Shown one piece after another: positions 1-7,971 of a DNA stretch of 64,000 bases. The notes below the pieces were generated by a model. The model did not search any database. It saw only the letters and a program-made list of their open reading frames with translations, and was not told the DNA's origin. Within the stretch, counting starts at the first letter, position 1. Each line of letters begins with the position of its first letter. Origin of the DNA: Thiotrichales bacterium (GTDB lineage Bacteria > Pseudomonadota > Gammaproteobacteria > Francisellales > CACEW01). The DNA is taken from contig CANJUQ010000002.1 of the NCBI GenBank assembly GCA_947478175.1, positions 62,001 through 126,000 on the forward strand, written 5' to 3'. Both the position numbers and the translations under genes were made by a program.

Positions 1-216
1 ACAGCACTGGTCCTGTTTTATCCAAAAACAAAACCCATCGCGATTCTGTTAGGACTGGGGCTCGCAATCACCATGGTCCTTCTAAATTACCACTTTGTGA
101 GCGACGTCATTGCGGGAGGGTACATTGGAATAAGCCTGGCGTTAGCGATGGCATCCGTAGTGCTGAAGAGTGGAAAACAAACCCACCACTGCCCATCCCT
201 GAAGGAAGAGGCGTAA
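1..216 (+). CDS. PAP2-family phosphatase, C-terminal part (cut by window edge)
   Basis: The first 71 codons are open from the window edge to a TAA. They encode hydrophobic stretches around the sequence NYHFVSDVIAGGYIG, which fits the third PAP2 signature (His and Asp of the HxxxD catalytic pair, then a membrane segment). PAP2 enzymes are membrane phosphatases acting on undecaprenyl-pyrophosphate, phosphatidate or lipid A; the substrate cannot be told from this fragment. The N-terminal part lies outside the window. The last 110 bases are overlapped on the opposite strand by the end of the hypothetical gene at 107-1423. Confidence 0.75.
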   Translation, partial: TALVLFYPKTKPIAILLGLGLAITMVLLNYHFVSDVIAGGYIGISLALAMASVVLKSGKQTHHCPSLKEEA

Positions 217-1423
217 AACCTCTTTTTTCCACTCCTGAAGGCGAGCAGGAAGGCAAGGTCCGGTAATAAAACCCATATGATGACGACAAACTACTATGGG
301 TTTCCGCCGAGGCCCCTAAGTCGAGTAGATCGGGGGATTCTGCTTCTGCAGCGTCACCTAAAAAATCTGGCGACCCCGCTCCTGCCCCAGAATTAGGTTT
401 TTGTAACACACTGAAGAACAGACTACTTGACATGCCTTCATCAGGACGCGTTCCAACAACATCTGTCACCATACTCGTACCAGTGCCATGGACTGTAGAT
501 TCAAACCGTAAAAACCTGCAGCTGTTCGCTATTATTACACCCTGACTTCTAAATAATTCATGAATAAGCTCAGGCAGACTTCTTAGAAGTAAATTCAATT
601 GGTCTTTTGGAAAAATTTTGAGCGCCTCAATTTCTTGAGGCAATAGATCACGCGAAGAAAAAATAGATTTAATCGCTTCGGTCACTGGCGCAAATTTTTC
701 TAAAGACTCATCAGTCATAGACAAAGAACGGCCGACAGAAGAAACTCCATCAGGTGAACCCACTTCTTTCCCAGCGCTGCTATTTGAAGAAAATATACCG
801 GCCAACTTAGCAAGCACACTTTTCCTGCTTGCAGAAGGTGACGTGGTCGGTGTTATTTCAGGGGAAGAAATAGGTGAAACAGCCGACGGGGCAGATATCG
901 CTTCTTTTAATAAAAAAGAAATTGACAGTCTGTTTGCAAAATGACTCCGAAAAAAAGCTTGCCCCTCTTCATTAAGAACCAAATAAAAAAGACTGCTTAA
1001 TTCAATATCGCTAAGCCCAACTAGAGCTATCAGGCCTCTAATTTTTTCATCCGCCAAAGCTAAAGGAGACAGTCCTTTCAAGGCTGTTTTTACAATTTCA
1101 AAAATATCATTAGCCGCATCCTCATTTGAAAGAGAAGCACCATGCTCACCGTCTCGATAAGATCCAAGTGAATTGCCTAAAGCACGCTCCCTGGAGTTTT
1201 TTCTAGCTTCTAACAAGAAAGAAAGAAAATGATGATGCGCAGATCTGGCGACGATCAAATCCTGATCAGCGATTGCAACATGCTCAAGTAACTTAAGTAA
1301 GTTCTCACGAGCCCTTTTTAATTCCTTGGGACCTCCAATTTCACGCAACGCCTTCTGTGCTTTTTCTGGATTGAGCTCTCGAATAGCGCCTGAAATTAAA
1401 TTAAAAAAGAGCTCTGCGCTCAT
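107..1423 (-). CDS. Hypothetical low-complexity protein, effector candidate
   Basis: I do not recognise this 438-aa protein. The first 180 residues or so are helical and charged. A Ser/Thr/Pro-rich linker follows at about 180-240, then another helical block to about 305, then a Gly/Ser-rich tail. There is no signal peptide or membrane segment. The start is supported by AGGGG about 8 bases before the ATG. The final 35 residues or so are antisense to the PAP2 gene, so the original stop may have been lost and the tail may be non-native. The composition resembles secreted effectors of intracellular gammaproteobacteria, but that is inference only. Confidence 0.6.
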   Translation of the reverse strand: MSAELFFNLISGAIRELNPEKAQKALREIGGPKELKRARENLLKLLEHVAIADQDLIVARSAHHHFLSFLLEARKNSRERALGNSLGSYRDGEHGASLSNEDAANDIFEIVKTALKGLSPLALADEKIRGLIALVGLSDIELSSLFYLVLNEEGQAFFRSHFANRLSISFLLKEAISAPSAVSPISSPEITPTTSPSASRKSVLAKLAGIFSSNSSAGKEVGSPDGVSSVGRSLSMTDESLEKFAPVTEAIKSIFSSRDLLPQEIEALKIFPKDQLNLLLRSLPELIHELFRSQGVIIANSCRFLRFESTVHGTGTSMVTDVVGTRPDEGMSSSLFFSVLQKPNSGAGAGSPDFLGDAAEAESPDLLDLGASAETHSSLSSSYGFYYRTLPSCSPSGVEKRGFTPLPSGMGSGGFVFHSSALRMPSLTPGLFQCTLPQ

Positions 1424-1526
1424 AAGATATCCCCTGACAGATTATAAATTATTGTTATGAATATTTAGGTATTTACTCAGCGCGCGATTTTAAGCCCCCA
1501 TGTTCGCTTAAATCAAGCACTCAAAA

Positions 1527-1784
1527 TTAATTCTTTTGAACAAGAAAAATAATTTTTTCATCTCGCTCGGTTATCTCAATAACACTATGTTTCTGTAAGC
1601 GGCACCAAGTAGGAATGTCATGTTTAACACCAGGGTCTGTGCAGATGATTTCTACTCTTTGGTTTTTATCCATCTTTTTAATTTGGTTTTGTAATTTAAT
1701 CACGGGCATTGGGCATAACATCCCAGTTGCATCAATCACTGCATCAATCATTATTTTCATATTTTCAGAAAAACTTTCAGACAT
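1527..1784 (-). CDS. TusA/SirA-family sulfur carrier protein
   Basis: This 85-aa protein matches the TusA fold. The motif DATGMLCPMPVIKL carries the CPxP cysteine that holds a persulfide, and a TDPG segment follows. In E. coli TusA passes sulfur from IscS through TusBCD/E to MnmA for 2-thiouridine in tRNA. Here the gene starts 2 bases after the stop of a PP-loop enzyme gene, so carrier and acceptor are probably co-translated. Compared with the usual length of about 81 aa, the N-terminus has a few extra residues; the internal Met at codon 9 could be the real start. TusA-like proteins also serve other thiolation routes, so the exact name is not assigned. Confidence 0.85.
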   Translation of the reverse strand: MSESFSENMKIMIDAVIDATGMLCPMPVIKLQNQIKKMDKNQRVEIICTDPGVKHDIPTWCRLQKHSVIEITERDEKIIFLVQKN

Positions 1785-1786
1785 GA

Positions 1787-2821
1787 CTATAAATACCAGT
1801 TAGGTAAGATCTCTTCTGATTTAAACGGATCAACCGTTAAAAAATAAGAAATCCCATGAGAATCTGTATATTTCAAATCGACTTTTTCAGAATCTCGGCC
1901 TTGTGAAAATCTGGCGACAATACGCGCTGCCAGCTCTCGATCTTCTGGCATTATTTTTCCATCGACTAAAGCTAAAGGCCCCATATGAGACAAAATTTCA
2001 AAATAGCCCAACTGTTTTTTATACCCATTCATAAAATTATTTTCGCCTTCTTCGCGACCAATAATTAATTTAAAGCCTGGTTTTGGGCGAATATGCCGGC
2101 CGATTTTTAATAAAACAATATCGTCCAATTCATACTGACGCTCACCTCGAGAAGTCCAGAGATCCGTCAATTTCGACGAATACTGTTCATTGGTTAAAAA
2201 ACAACAGCCACCCGCTGGTTGAGCGTAATCAATAAAACCATATTGCTTCGCGAGTTCTATTTGAGGCTTTCGATTACGGCCGTGAAAACTTAATAACTTA
2301 GATCGATCTAACCAACCCTCACGTTCAGGCAAAGTTTCTGGCAAATGCTGGGCACAAAGGGGTCGGACTAAGCGATCAAAAATTTCTGATTCTTTGGCGA
2401 CGATAGGCATGGTATTTTTTCTTTGCGACATGGGCCGTTGCCCCATGACTTCCCCTGTAATAATAAAATCAAAATTATTCTCTTCCATCCATTGTTTGGC
2501 TTTTTTGACCATAAAGACTTTACAGTCCAAACAAGGATTTAAATTTGCGCCATAGCCATGTTTTGGATTCAATAAAACATCTTTATATTCTTCGACGACG
2601 TCAATAATATGCAAAGGAATACCCAACTGCTCTGCGACCCATAAGGCATTATTTCTTTTTTGTTTGGACTGCTGCTGTTTACGAATGGCATGTGTATGGC
2701 CCTCAACGCAGAATCCCGTATAAAAATTAATCCCCTCGACATGAATCCCTTGATCCAAAATGACTCGAGTGGCTAACAGAGAATCTAATCCCCCTGAAAT
2801 TAAAGCAACGGCCTTACGCAT
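1787..2821 (-). CDS. PP-loop tRNA thiouridylase-like protein with NFACT-R-like C-terminus
   Basis: The protein opens with an ATP-pyrophosphatase PP-loop (ALISGGLDSLLA). It has a CLDC motif near residue 100 and a second cysteine pair (GGCCF) near 200, as in MnmA/ThiI-type thiolases. The C-terminal third contains LKIGRHIRP and IIGREEGEN, which resemble the NFACT-R/DUF814 RNA-binding segment. It probably adenylates a tRNA uridine and adds sulfur delivered by the adjacent TusA-like carrier. I chose the ATG at 2821 (344 aa); an upstream GTG at 2836 would add five residues and lengthen the overlap with the transporter gene. The chosen start overlaps that gene's stop by 8 bases, suggesting translational coupling. 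Confidence 0.75.
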   Translation of the reverse strand: MRKAVALISGGLDSLLATRVILDQGIHVEGINFYTGFCVEGHTHAIRKQQQSKQKRNNALWVAEQLGIPLHIIDVVEEYKDVLLNPKHGYGANLNPCLDCKVFMVKKAKQWMEENNFDFIITGEVMGQRPMSQRKNTMPIVAKESEIFDRLVRPLCAQHLPETLPEREGWLDRSKLLSFHGRNRKPQIELAKQYGFIDYAQPAGGCCFLTNEQYSSKLTDLWTSRGERQYELDDIVLLKIGRHIRPKPGFKLIIGREEGENNFMNGYKKQLGYFEILSHMGPLALVDGKIMPEDRELAARIVARFSQGRDSEKVDLKYTDSHGISYFLTVDPFKSEEILPNWYL

Positions 2822-4253
2822 TGGAATTTTTCTCACTATTTTTTTCTAATTTTTCTGGATGTTTTTTATATTTATTTCTTGTCTTGGCTAACCAGACAGC
2901 AGGCAGACTCATGAAGATCAAACCCAAACTAATCATCACGGCATAGTGAACAATACTGCCCGCATTGATATTCGAAGGGGGTAAAAACCCAATCAAAATA
3001 GTCACAACAGACCCGATAATGCCCATCACGCCGACAACCCCAGTCCCCCAAGCACCACCTGGAATCTGATAACCGTTGATCAAACTATTATTTTTTCGAG
3101 ACCTGATTTTCAAAACAATGCCGGCTATGAACATTAAAATATACATAAACATATAGAGCTGAGCGGCCAGTACGTTTAGATACCAATAAGAGGCGTTAAT
3201 ACTGGGAAGTAAGATAAAAATAACCAAGGTACAAGTGACGATGGCTGCTTGAATTAATAACAAAGAGACAGGCGCTCCGTAATAATTTTCTTTCAGCAAC
3301 CACTGGGGAAAATGCCCCTGCCGACCTGCATAATGCAAGCCCCGAGTCGGAGCGATCAGCCAATTATTTAACCCGCCTAAACCACCAATAATTAAAGCCC
3401 CGCCAATCATAGGCATCAGCCAATGCACGTGGTAATCACTAAAAAATACATTGAACGCCTGCATGATTCCCGCAATTAAACTTAACTGGGACTGAGGCAT
3501 GACAATCGCGATAGATAAAGAACCCAATACCAAAGTAATTAAAATAAAAGCCGTCGCAATGGCCAAGGCTCTCGGGAAAGCCGTCTTGGGATTTTTAGTC
3601 TCTCGGACATGGATGGTCGCGATTTCAATACCACACATAGACAACATCACGCCCGTCAAAGTCACCCAAAGATCTGGGTGAGAAAAACTAGGAATCAAAG
3701 CCCGCGGATGTAAATCCACATGCATCGGCTGACCCTTCCAAACCCAAATAATTCCGGTCGCAATAATCATGGCCATGGGTAAAACCAAGCCAAATAAGCT
3801 GCACAGATTGGCAAAAAAACCAGAGGCTTTCATGCCAAATAAATTCAAAAAAGTAATAATCCAGAAAGCTGCGAGAATAAATAACATCAAGAAAATTCTG
3901 GACTCTGCCCAAGCAGGACAAAATAAATAAGCGACAGTTCCAGCCACAAAAGAAAGTAACGCCGGGTAATAAACAACGTTTTCAATCCATTGATACCAAA
4001 TAGCCACAAAACCCCAACGAGGCCCTAAAGCTTCTCGAACCCAACGATAGATTCCACCTTCGCCTTCATGAGCGGCAGAAGCCAGCTCAGCGGAAATCAT
4101 CCCTGAGGGGATTAAGAAAAACAGCGCCCCTAAAATAAAAAAAGCAACGATATTGCTGCCAAACAAAGCCGTCGCCGGCAAATTTCGAATGCTATCAACT
4201 GATCCAATCGTGATTAAAACTAAACTCATCACGCCCAAGGTTTTCAGAGACAT
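2814..4253 (-). CDS. APC-family amino acid permease
   Basis: A 479-aa inner-membrane protein with about 12 hydrophobic segments and the APC start pattern (GVMSLVLITIGSVDSIRNLP), followed by GEGGIYRWVREALGPRWGF. This is typical of the glutamate/GABA-antiporter and YjeM-like branch. Such carriers exchange or import amino acids. The tail is short, charged and cytoplasmic (KKHPEKLEKNSEK). The gene leads a three-gene minus-strand operon with the PP-loop enzyme and TusA-like carrier; overlapping stop and start codons join it to the second gene. The substrate cannot be read from sequence; cysteine or another sulfur-bearing amino acid would fit the context but is a guess. Confidence 0.85.
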   Translation of the reverse strand: MSLKTLGVMSLVLITIGSVDSIRNLPATALFGSNIVAFFILGALFFLIPSGMISAELASAAHEGEGGIYRWVREALGPRWGFVAIWYQWIENVVYYPALLSFVAGTVAYLFCPAWAESRIFLMLFILAAFWIITFLNLFGMKASGFFANLCSLFGLVLPMAMIIATGIIWVWKGQPMHVDLHPRALIPSFSHPDLWVTLTGVMLSMCGIEIATIHVRETKNPKTAFPRALAIATAFILITLVLGSLSIAIVMPQSQLSLIAGIMQAFNVFFSDYHVHWLMPMIGGALIIGGLGGLNNWLIAPTRGLHYAGRQGHFPQWLLKENYYGAPVSLLLIQAAIVTCTLVIFILLPSINASYWYLNVLAAQLYMFMYILMFIAGIVLKIRSRKNNSLINGYQIPGGAWGTGVVGVMGIIGSVVTILIGFLPPSNINAGSIVHYAVMISLGLIFMSLPAVWLAKTRNKYKKHPEKLEKNSEKNSNA

Positions 4254-4300
4254 TATTTTTCAACCCTTAATTAGACCTAATCAGACCCCTAAGAACTCAC

Positions 4301-4328
4301 AAAAAAAACCACGCCGAAGCGTGGTTTT
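4301..4328 (-). terminator. Rho-independent terminator after the RRM gene
   Basis: On the minus strand a perfect 10-bp stem (AAAACCACGC / GCGTGGTTTT) closes a TTCG tetraloop and runs into a T tract. It lies 56 bases past the stop of the RNA-binding protein gene and ahead of the permease start. Confidence 0.9.
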
Positions 4329-4383
4329 CATCAAAAGTTAAAATTAATCGTAAGAGCGAAATTAATTACGCCCCTACTAAAAA

Positions 4384-4752
4384 TTAATTTCTTTTGAACT
4401 TATCAAAGCCGCCGCCACTAGGACGTCCGCCGCCGAAGCCGCCGCCGCCACTAGGACGTCCGCCGCCTGAAGAGCGTCCGCCGCCACCGCCGCCGCCAGT
4501 ACGTTCGTCGTCATTAGCGACGTTAACGCGCAAAACTTTACCTTCGAATTCGGTATTGTTAGCAGCTAGGGAATTTTGAACGGATTGTTCATCTTGATAC
4601 GTGATGAAACCGAAACCGCGTGAACGGCCTGTTTCGCGATCTTTGATGATACGGACATCAGCAACTGGGCCGAATTGTGAGAAATGTTGCTCTAAAGTGT
4701 CAGCGTTGGTGCTGAAATTTAGGTTGCCGATGTAAATTTTTAATTGACTCAT
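4384..4752 (-). CDS. Glycine-rich RRM RNA-binding protein
   Basis: A 122-aa protein with one RRM domain (residues 3-80). RNP2 is KIYIGNL and RNP1 is RGFGFITY. A Gly/Ser/Arg-rich tail with repeated GGGRPSGGG-like units follows, ending in FDKFKRN. Proteins of this type bind single-stranded RNA and are often cold-induced in proteobacteria. The start at 4752 is favoured because AAGGA lies 7 bases upstream; an upstream ATG at 4770 lacks a comparable site. The gene stands alone, with its own terminator and an AT-rich leader of about 120 nt, which would suit post-transcriptional control at low temperature. Confidence 0.92.
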   Translation of the reverse strand: MSQLKIYIGNLNFSTNADTLEQHFSQFGPVADVRIIKDRETGRSRGFGFITYQDEQSVQNSLAANNTEFEGKVLRVNVANDDERTGGGGGGGRSSGGGRPSGGGGFGGGRPSGGGFDKFKRN

Positions 4753-4873
4753 GGTCTGATCCTTAAACATAAAAAAAACAAATGCCCAACTCGCCAGACC
4801 TTTCGCTAAAAAACTAAAAATTTAAAAAAAATTAATAATTAAAAATAAAAGACCGCAAAAATTAAGCCGGCGG

Positions 4874-4882
4874 ATCATACCA
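4874..4882 (-). promoter_or_regulatory. Extended -10 promoter candidate for the RRM gene
   Basis: On the minus strand TGGTATGAT forms an extended -10 element followed directly by a GC-rich block (CCGCCGG). No good -35 box is seen. Transcription would give a leader of about 115 nt before the start at 4752. Confidence 0.45.
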
Positions 4883-4928
4883 TGCTTCTTAAAGAATACT
4901 AGGTTGATTTGGCAAATCTTATAGAAGG

Positions 4929-4951
4929 TTTTGCAGGGGATTTTGCAGGGG
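4929..4951. repeat. Short tandem repeat, 12-bp period
   Basis: TTTTGCAGGGG occurs twice in tandem between the 3' end of the yggS-like gene and the RRM promoter. No function is evident. Confidence 0.6.
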
Positions 4952-4987
4952 GCTTTGAACATCTAAATTTACCCATAAAACCTAAGG

Positions 4988-5677
4988 TTATCCCCGCGCT
5001 CCAAACAACAACGTCCCCAACCTAACCAAACTTGCACCCTCTAAAATAGCCGCCCTAAAATCAGCACTCATACCCATGGATAAATCATCGCCAATCAAAC
5101 AATTTTGCTGTTTTAAAAAATCTAACAACTCTCGTAATTTTCTAAACGGCTCGCCCTGCTGATCTAAATTATTTAGTTCTCTCGGCGCGGGAATACACAT
5201 CAGGCCTTTTAAATAAATATTGGGCAGTTTTTCGCATTGCTTAACCAGATCCAATAAATCTTCTGGCATCACCCCTGATTTGCTTTCTTCTCGATCAATA
5301 TTGACCTGAATTAAAACAGAAAGTGGCGCTAATTCTACTGGTCTTTGGTTAGACAGTCTTTGGGCAATTTTAAATTTATCGACGCTATGAATCCAATCAA
5401 AATTCTTGGCAATTTCAGCGGTTTTATTAGATTGAATCGGCCCAATAAAATGCCAAATAATATTTAAATCTTTTAAATTATTTATTTTACCTAGGGCCTC
5501 TTGAAGATAATTTTCTCCAAAATTTTTAACCCCCTGGTTATATAAATTTTTAATTTTTTCTATCGGCTGTTTTTTACTGACTGCGATTAAAATCACCGAG
5601 TTTTTTTCTAACTCAGCCAGCAAGGGCGCGATGGAGTCTGTCACAAGCGGTCTCCAGTGTTTGTAAATCTGTCGCAT
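4988..5677 (-). CDS. YggS/PROSC-family PLP-binding protein
   Basis: This matches the single-domain alanine-racemase-fold PLP proteins (YggS/PLPBP). It has AVSKK with the PLP lysine, FGENYLQEA, WHFIGPIQSNK, LIQVNI with a downstream KSGV, GLMCIP, and SMGMSADFRAAI close to the C-terminus. The family controls PLP homeostasis and has no established catalytic reaction. I chose the ATG at 5677 (229 aa) because it gives the usual spacing to AVSKK. It overlaps the upstream aminotransferase by 65 bases; a GTG at 5644 would reduce the overlap to 32. Either way, translation is probably coupled to a PLP-dependent enzyme, which fits the role. Confidence 0.88.
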   Translation of the reverse strand: MRQIYKHWRPLVTDSIAPLLAELEKNSVILIAVSKKQPIEKIKNLYNQGVKNFGENYLQEALGKINNLKDLNIIWHFIGPIQSNKTAEIAKNFDWIHSVDKFKIAQRLSNQRPVELAPLSVLIQVNIDREESKSGVMPEDLLDLVKQCEKLPNIYLKGLMCIPAPRELNNLDQQGEPFRKLRELLDFLKQQNCLIGDDLSMGMSADFRAAILEGASLVRLGTLLFGARG

Positions 5678-6797
5678 AAGAAAATCTAATATATCCAGGC
5701 ATCCCAAACGCCGTCCCAGGAACCCCGGCTAATAAAGCTTTTTCTAATAGCCATTCACATAAGACAACATCGTCTTTTAGGTTTAATTTTTTAATCGCTT
5801 CTCGGCAATCTACAAACGCATAGAAAGCCCCTTCTGCGCCTGAAAAATAAAGCCCTGGAATTTGATTCAGTCTTTGTTTTAGAAATTTTTGTCTTTCTTG
5901 ATAAGCCTGAACCATGACAGGAATATGATCCTGATTGCCTAACAAAGCCGCAACAGCGCCTGCTTGTGAAATAGAACACGGATTAGATGTCGATTGCCCT
6001 TGGATCTTACTCATGGCTTTAATCATTACTTTAGGCCCTGCCGCGTAGCCGATTCTTAAGCCTGTCATCGCATGGCTTTTAGACAGGCCATTGATAACAA
6101 CCGTTCTAGAAGTCAGCTCTGGACAGACATTCAAAATATTCACAAACGGCTGATCGGTCCATTGTATTTTTTCATAGATATCATCCGTCACAACCCAGAC
6201 CTGAGGATGTTTTTTTAAGACTTCTGAAATTTTAATTAATTCTTCTCGACTTAAAATTTCTCCCGTGGGATTAGACGGAGAGTTCAATACTAATAATTTA
6301 GTTTTTGGAGTGATGGCTTGTTCGATTTGTTCTGCTGTAATTTTCAAATCTGAATTTCCTAGGGGGGATAAAATCACAGGAATCGCGTCAGATAACTTAG
6401 CCATGGCCGGATAAGACACCCAGTAAGGCGCTAAAATAATCACTTCATCACCCGGATTTAATAGCGCCTGAAATAGATTATAAAAACTATGTTTCGCCCC
6501 GACAGACACTAAGATTTCATCTGTTTGATAATTTAACTGATTATCTTCTTGAAGCTTTTTAGCAATCGCTGCTCTGAGCTCATGCGTCCCATCTAGTTCT
6601 GTATATTTGGTCTTACCCGCATGAATGGCTTCAATCATGGCGACTTCAATATGAGGCGCGACTTTAAAATCAGGTTCACCCGCAGACAGGCTAATAATAT
6701 CTAAGCCCTGTTTTTTGAGCTGCATGGCTTTAGTCGAAATAGCGACAGTCGCTGATGGCTCAACGGACATCACTCGGTCAGATAAAGAAAGAAGCAT
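5613..6797 (-). CDS. Class I/II pyridoxal-phosphate aminotransferase (AspC-like)
   Basis: A 394-aa fold-type I aminotransferase of the aspartate/prephenate group. It shows LSAGEPDF, a KHSFYNL segment, NSPSNPTG, VTDDIYEKI and the Schiff-base lysine in NGLSKSHAMTGLRIGY. The C-terminal arginine that binds the alpha-carboxylate is probably in YIRFSYA. These cytosolic enzymes interconvert aspartate/glutamate or aromatic amino acids with their keto acids. The N-terminus (LSDRVMSVEPSATV) matches the family, so the first ATG is right. It is followed by the overlapping yggS-like gene. Whether it prefers aspartate, aromatic substrates or prephenate cannot be decided here. Confidence 0.9.
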   Translation of the reverse strand: MLLSLSDRVMSVEPSATVAISTKAMQLKKQGLDIISLSAGEPDFKVAPHIEVAMIEAIHAGKTKYTELDGTHELRAAIAKKLQEDNQLNYQTDEILVSVGAKHSFYNLFQALLNPGDEVIILAPYWVSYPAMAKLSDAIPVILSPLGNSDLKITAEQIEQAITPKTKLLVLNSPSNPTGEILSREELIKISEVLKKHPQVWVVTDDIYEKIQWTDQPFVNILNVCPELTSRTVVINGLSKSHAMTGLRIGYAAGPKVMIKAMSKIQGQSTSNPCSISQAGAVAALLGNQDHIPVMVQAYQERQKFLKQRLNQIPGLYFSGAEGAFYAFVDCREAIKKLNLKDDVVLCEWLLEKALLAGVPGTAFGMPGYIRFSYATDLQTLETACDRLHRALAG

Positions 6798-6904
6798 GGG
6801 GATTAAATCTCTCGGGCTAACTTAAAAAAGAACCGCAGATTCTGCCAGGGGTGAACAAAGATGCCTAGGGGAAAATTAAAAATCTGTATTTCGGATATCC
6901 ATCA

Positions 6905-7261
6905 TCAACAAACGGTCAACTTCCGACCAATGCCTTCTGCTAAAAGAGTTGCCGCAAAGGTATTTAAACTCACCCCTTCTTCTTTAGCTTGAAGCGCAAG
7001 AGCAGCATGTAAAGATTTTGGGACCCGTAAGCGCCATTGACCACTGTAGTTTTCAGCAACACTGGGCTTCGGAATGGGGTCTCCAAACTCTTCAGCCGTT
7101 TTAATCCATGATTTAATGGCTGACTTAATTTCAATGACTGCTTCTTCCACAGATTCACCATCCGCAATGCAACCTGGCAAGTCCAAAGCTTCAGCTACAT
7201 AGCCACCCCCTTCTTCTTTTGAGAGAGGCCGAATTGAAATGGGGTAATCAAATTTTTTCAT
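6905..7261 (-). CDS. hicB: HicB-family antitoxin
   Basis: A 118-aa protein with the HicB RNase-H-like domain at residues 5-60 (GGGYVAEALDLPGCIADGES) and a C-terminal ribbon-helix-helix segment (WRLRVPKSLHAALALQAKEEG). It should neutralise HicA and bind the operon promoter. A strong GGAGGA site precedes the ATG, and that ATG overlaps the stop of hicA by 4 bases (ATGA), so the two are co-translated. Toxin-first order is normal for this family. The length fits the longer, DNA-binding HicB type. Confidence 0.93.
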   Translation of the reverse strand: MKKFDYPISIRPLSKEEGGGYVAEALDLPGCIADGESVEEAVIEIKSAIKSWIKTAEEFGDPIPKPSVAENYSGQWRLRVPKSLHAALALQAKEEGVSLNTFAATLLAEGIGRKLTVC

Positions 7262-7497
7262 TGTATTCCTCCAAGTTCGTCAATGAGATCAATAAATTTT
7301 TTAACATAGACCGGCTTAATGGGTTTATGCGCTGGAACCGTCAATTTCTCAGCATTCTTAATCCTAAACGTAACATGGCTGGTTCCCGGCTGCCGATAAT
7401 CAATTCCGAGTCGTTTTGCAATCGTTTTAAGATCTTCAATACACCAGTCCCGAGGATTGGAGCGCATTTTCTCTATTTGTTTATCAAATTTACTCAT
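7258..7497 (-). CDS. hicA: HicA-family mRNA interferase toxin
   Basis: A 79-aa basic protein with the dsRBD-like HicA pattern: LGIDYRQPGTSHVTFRI with the catalytic histidine, then LTVPAHKPIKPVYVKKFIDLI. Family members cleave mRNA independently of the ribosome. It is the first gene of a two-gene operon with hicB. It lies about 130 bases from tRNA-Ser on the same strand, a common place for acquired cassettes, although no integrase or att duplication was found. Confidence 0.92.
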   Translation of the reverse strand: MSKFDKQIEKMRSNPRDWCIEDLKTIAKRLGIDYRQPGTSHVTFRIKNAEKLTVPAHKPIKPVYVKKFIDLIDELGGIQ

Positions 7498-7627
7498 GGC
7501 TTACATGGTACCACAGAAGGAACCTCTTTCAAGGAAGAATACAGGGAAACTCCCATGACCTACGAGGGGTTTTACTGAAATTCATGTCAAAACAAACCGT
7601 TAAAATTAAAAATTGGCCTGTAAAATA

Positions 7628-7715
7628 TGGCGGAGAGAGTGAGATTCGAACTCACGGTGCTTTTACACACGCCGGTTTTCAAGACCGGTGCTTTAAACCA
7701 CTCAGCCATCTCTCC
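7628..7715 (-). tRNA. tRNA-Ser (anticodon UGA)
   Basis: The minus strand folds as a class II tRNA. The acceptor stem is GGAGAGA/TCTCTCC with discriminator G and an encoded CCA. The D arm carries GGCTGAGTGG, the anticodon loop is CTTGAAA with TGA, a long variable arm follows, and the T loop is TTCGAAT. It reads codons UCA and UCG. The total is 88 nt including CCA. Confidence 0.97.
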
Positions 7716-7814
7716 GAAGTTTGATTATATGAAGCCAGGAAAGAGTGGGATTCACCTAAGAAAACCAATCTTTCCTGATTTTTACAGTGGTGTTCCTCCC
7801 AACTGCGGGGCGGG

Positions 7815-7820
7815 ATCATA
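7815..7820 (-). promoter_or_regulatory. -10 element candidate for tRNA-Ser
   Basis: TATGAT on the minus strand is followed by CCCGCCCC, a GC-rich discriminator typical of growth-rate-controlled stable-RNA promoters. No convincing -35 box is seen. The 5' extension before the tRNA would be about 90 nt. Confidence 0.3.
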
Positions 7821-7971
7821 CAGATATTTAAATTTTTTAAAATGGGGAAACTGGCAGCACCCTGTGATAAACTCGCGCGCTTTTTTTGACCCCTAATTTA
7901 ATTTATTAATTATTTTTAAATAATTCTTAATTAAAATTTAACAAAATTTTAACCAATCGAGCCTATCTAAC

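Noticed and set aside
4394-4579. Proline-rich plus-strand reading frame
   Set aside because: It is the antisense of the glycine-rich tail of the RRM protein.
7498-7715. hicAB as part of a genomic island inserted at tRNA-Ser
   Set aside because: No integrase and no duplicated tRNA 3' end were found around the pair.
7627-7896. Plus-strand reading frame across tRNA-Ser
   Set aside because: It covers the tRNA gene on the other strand and has no support as a protein.
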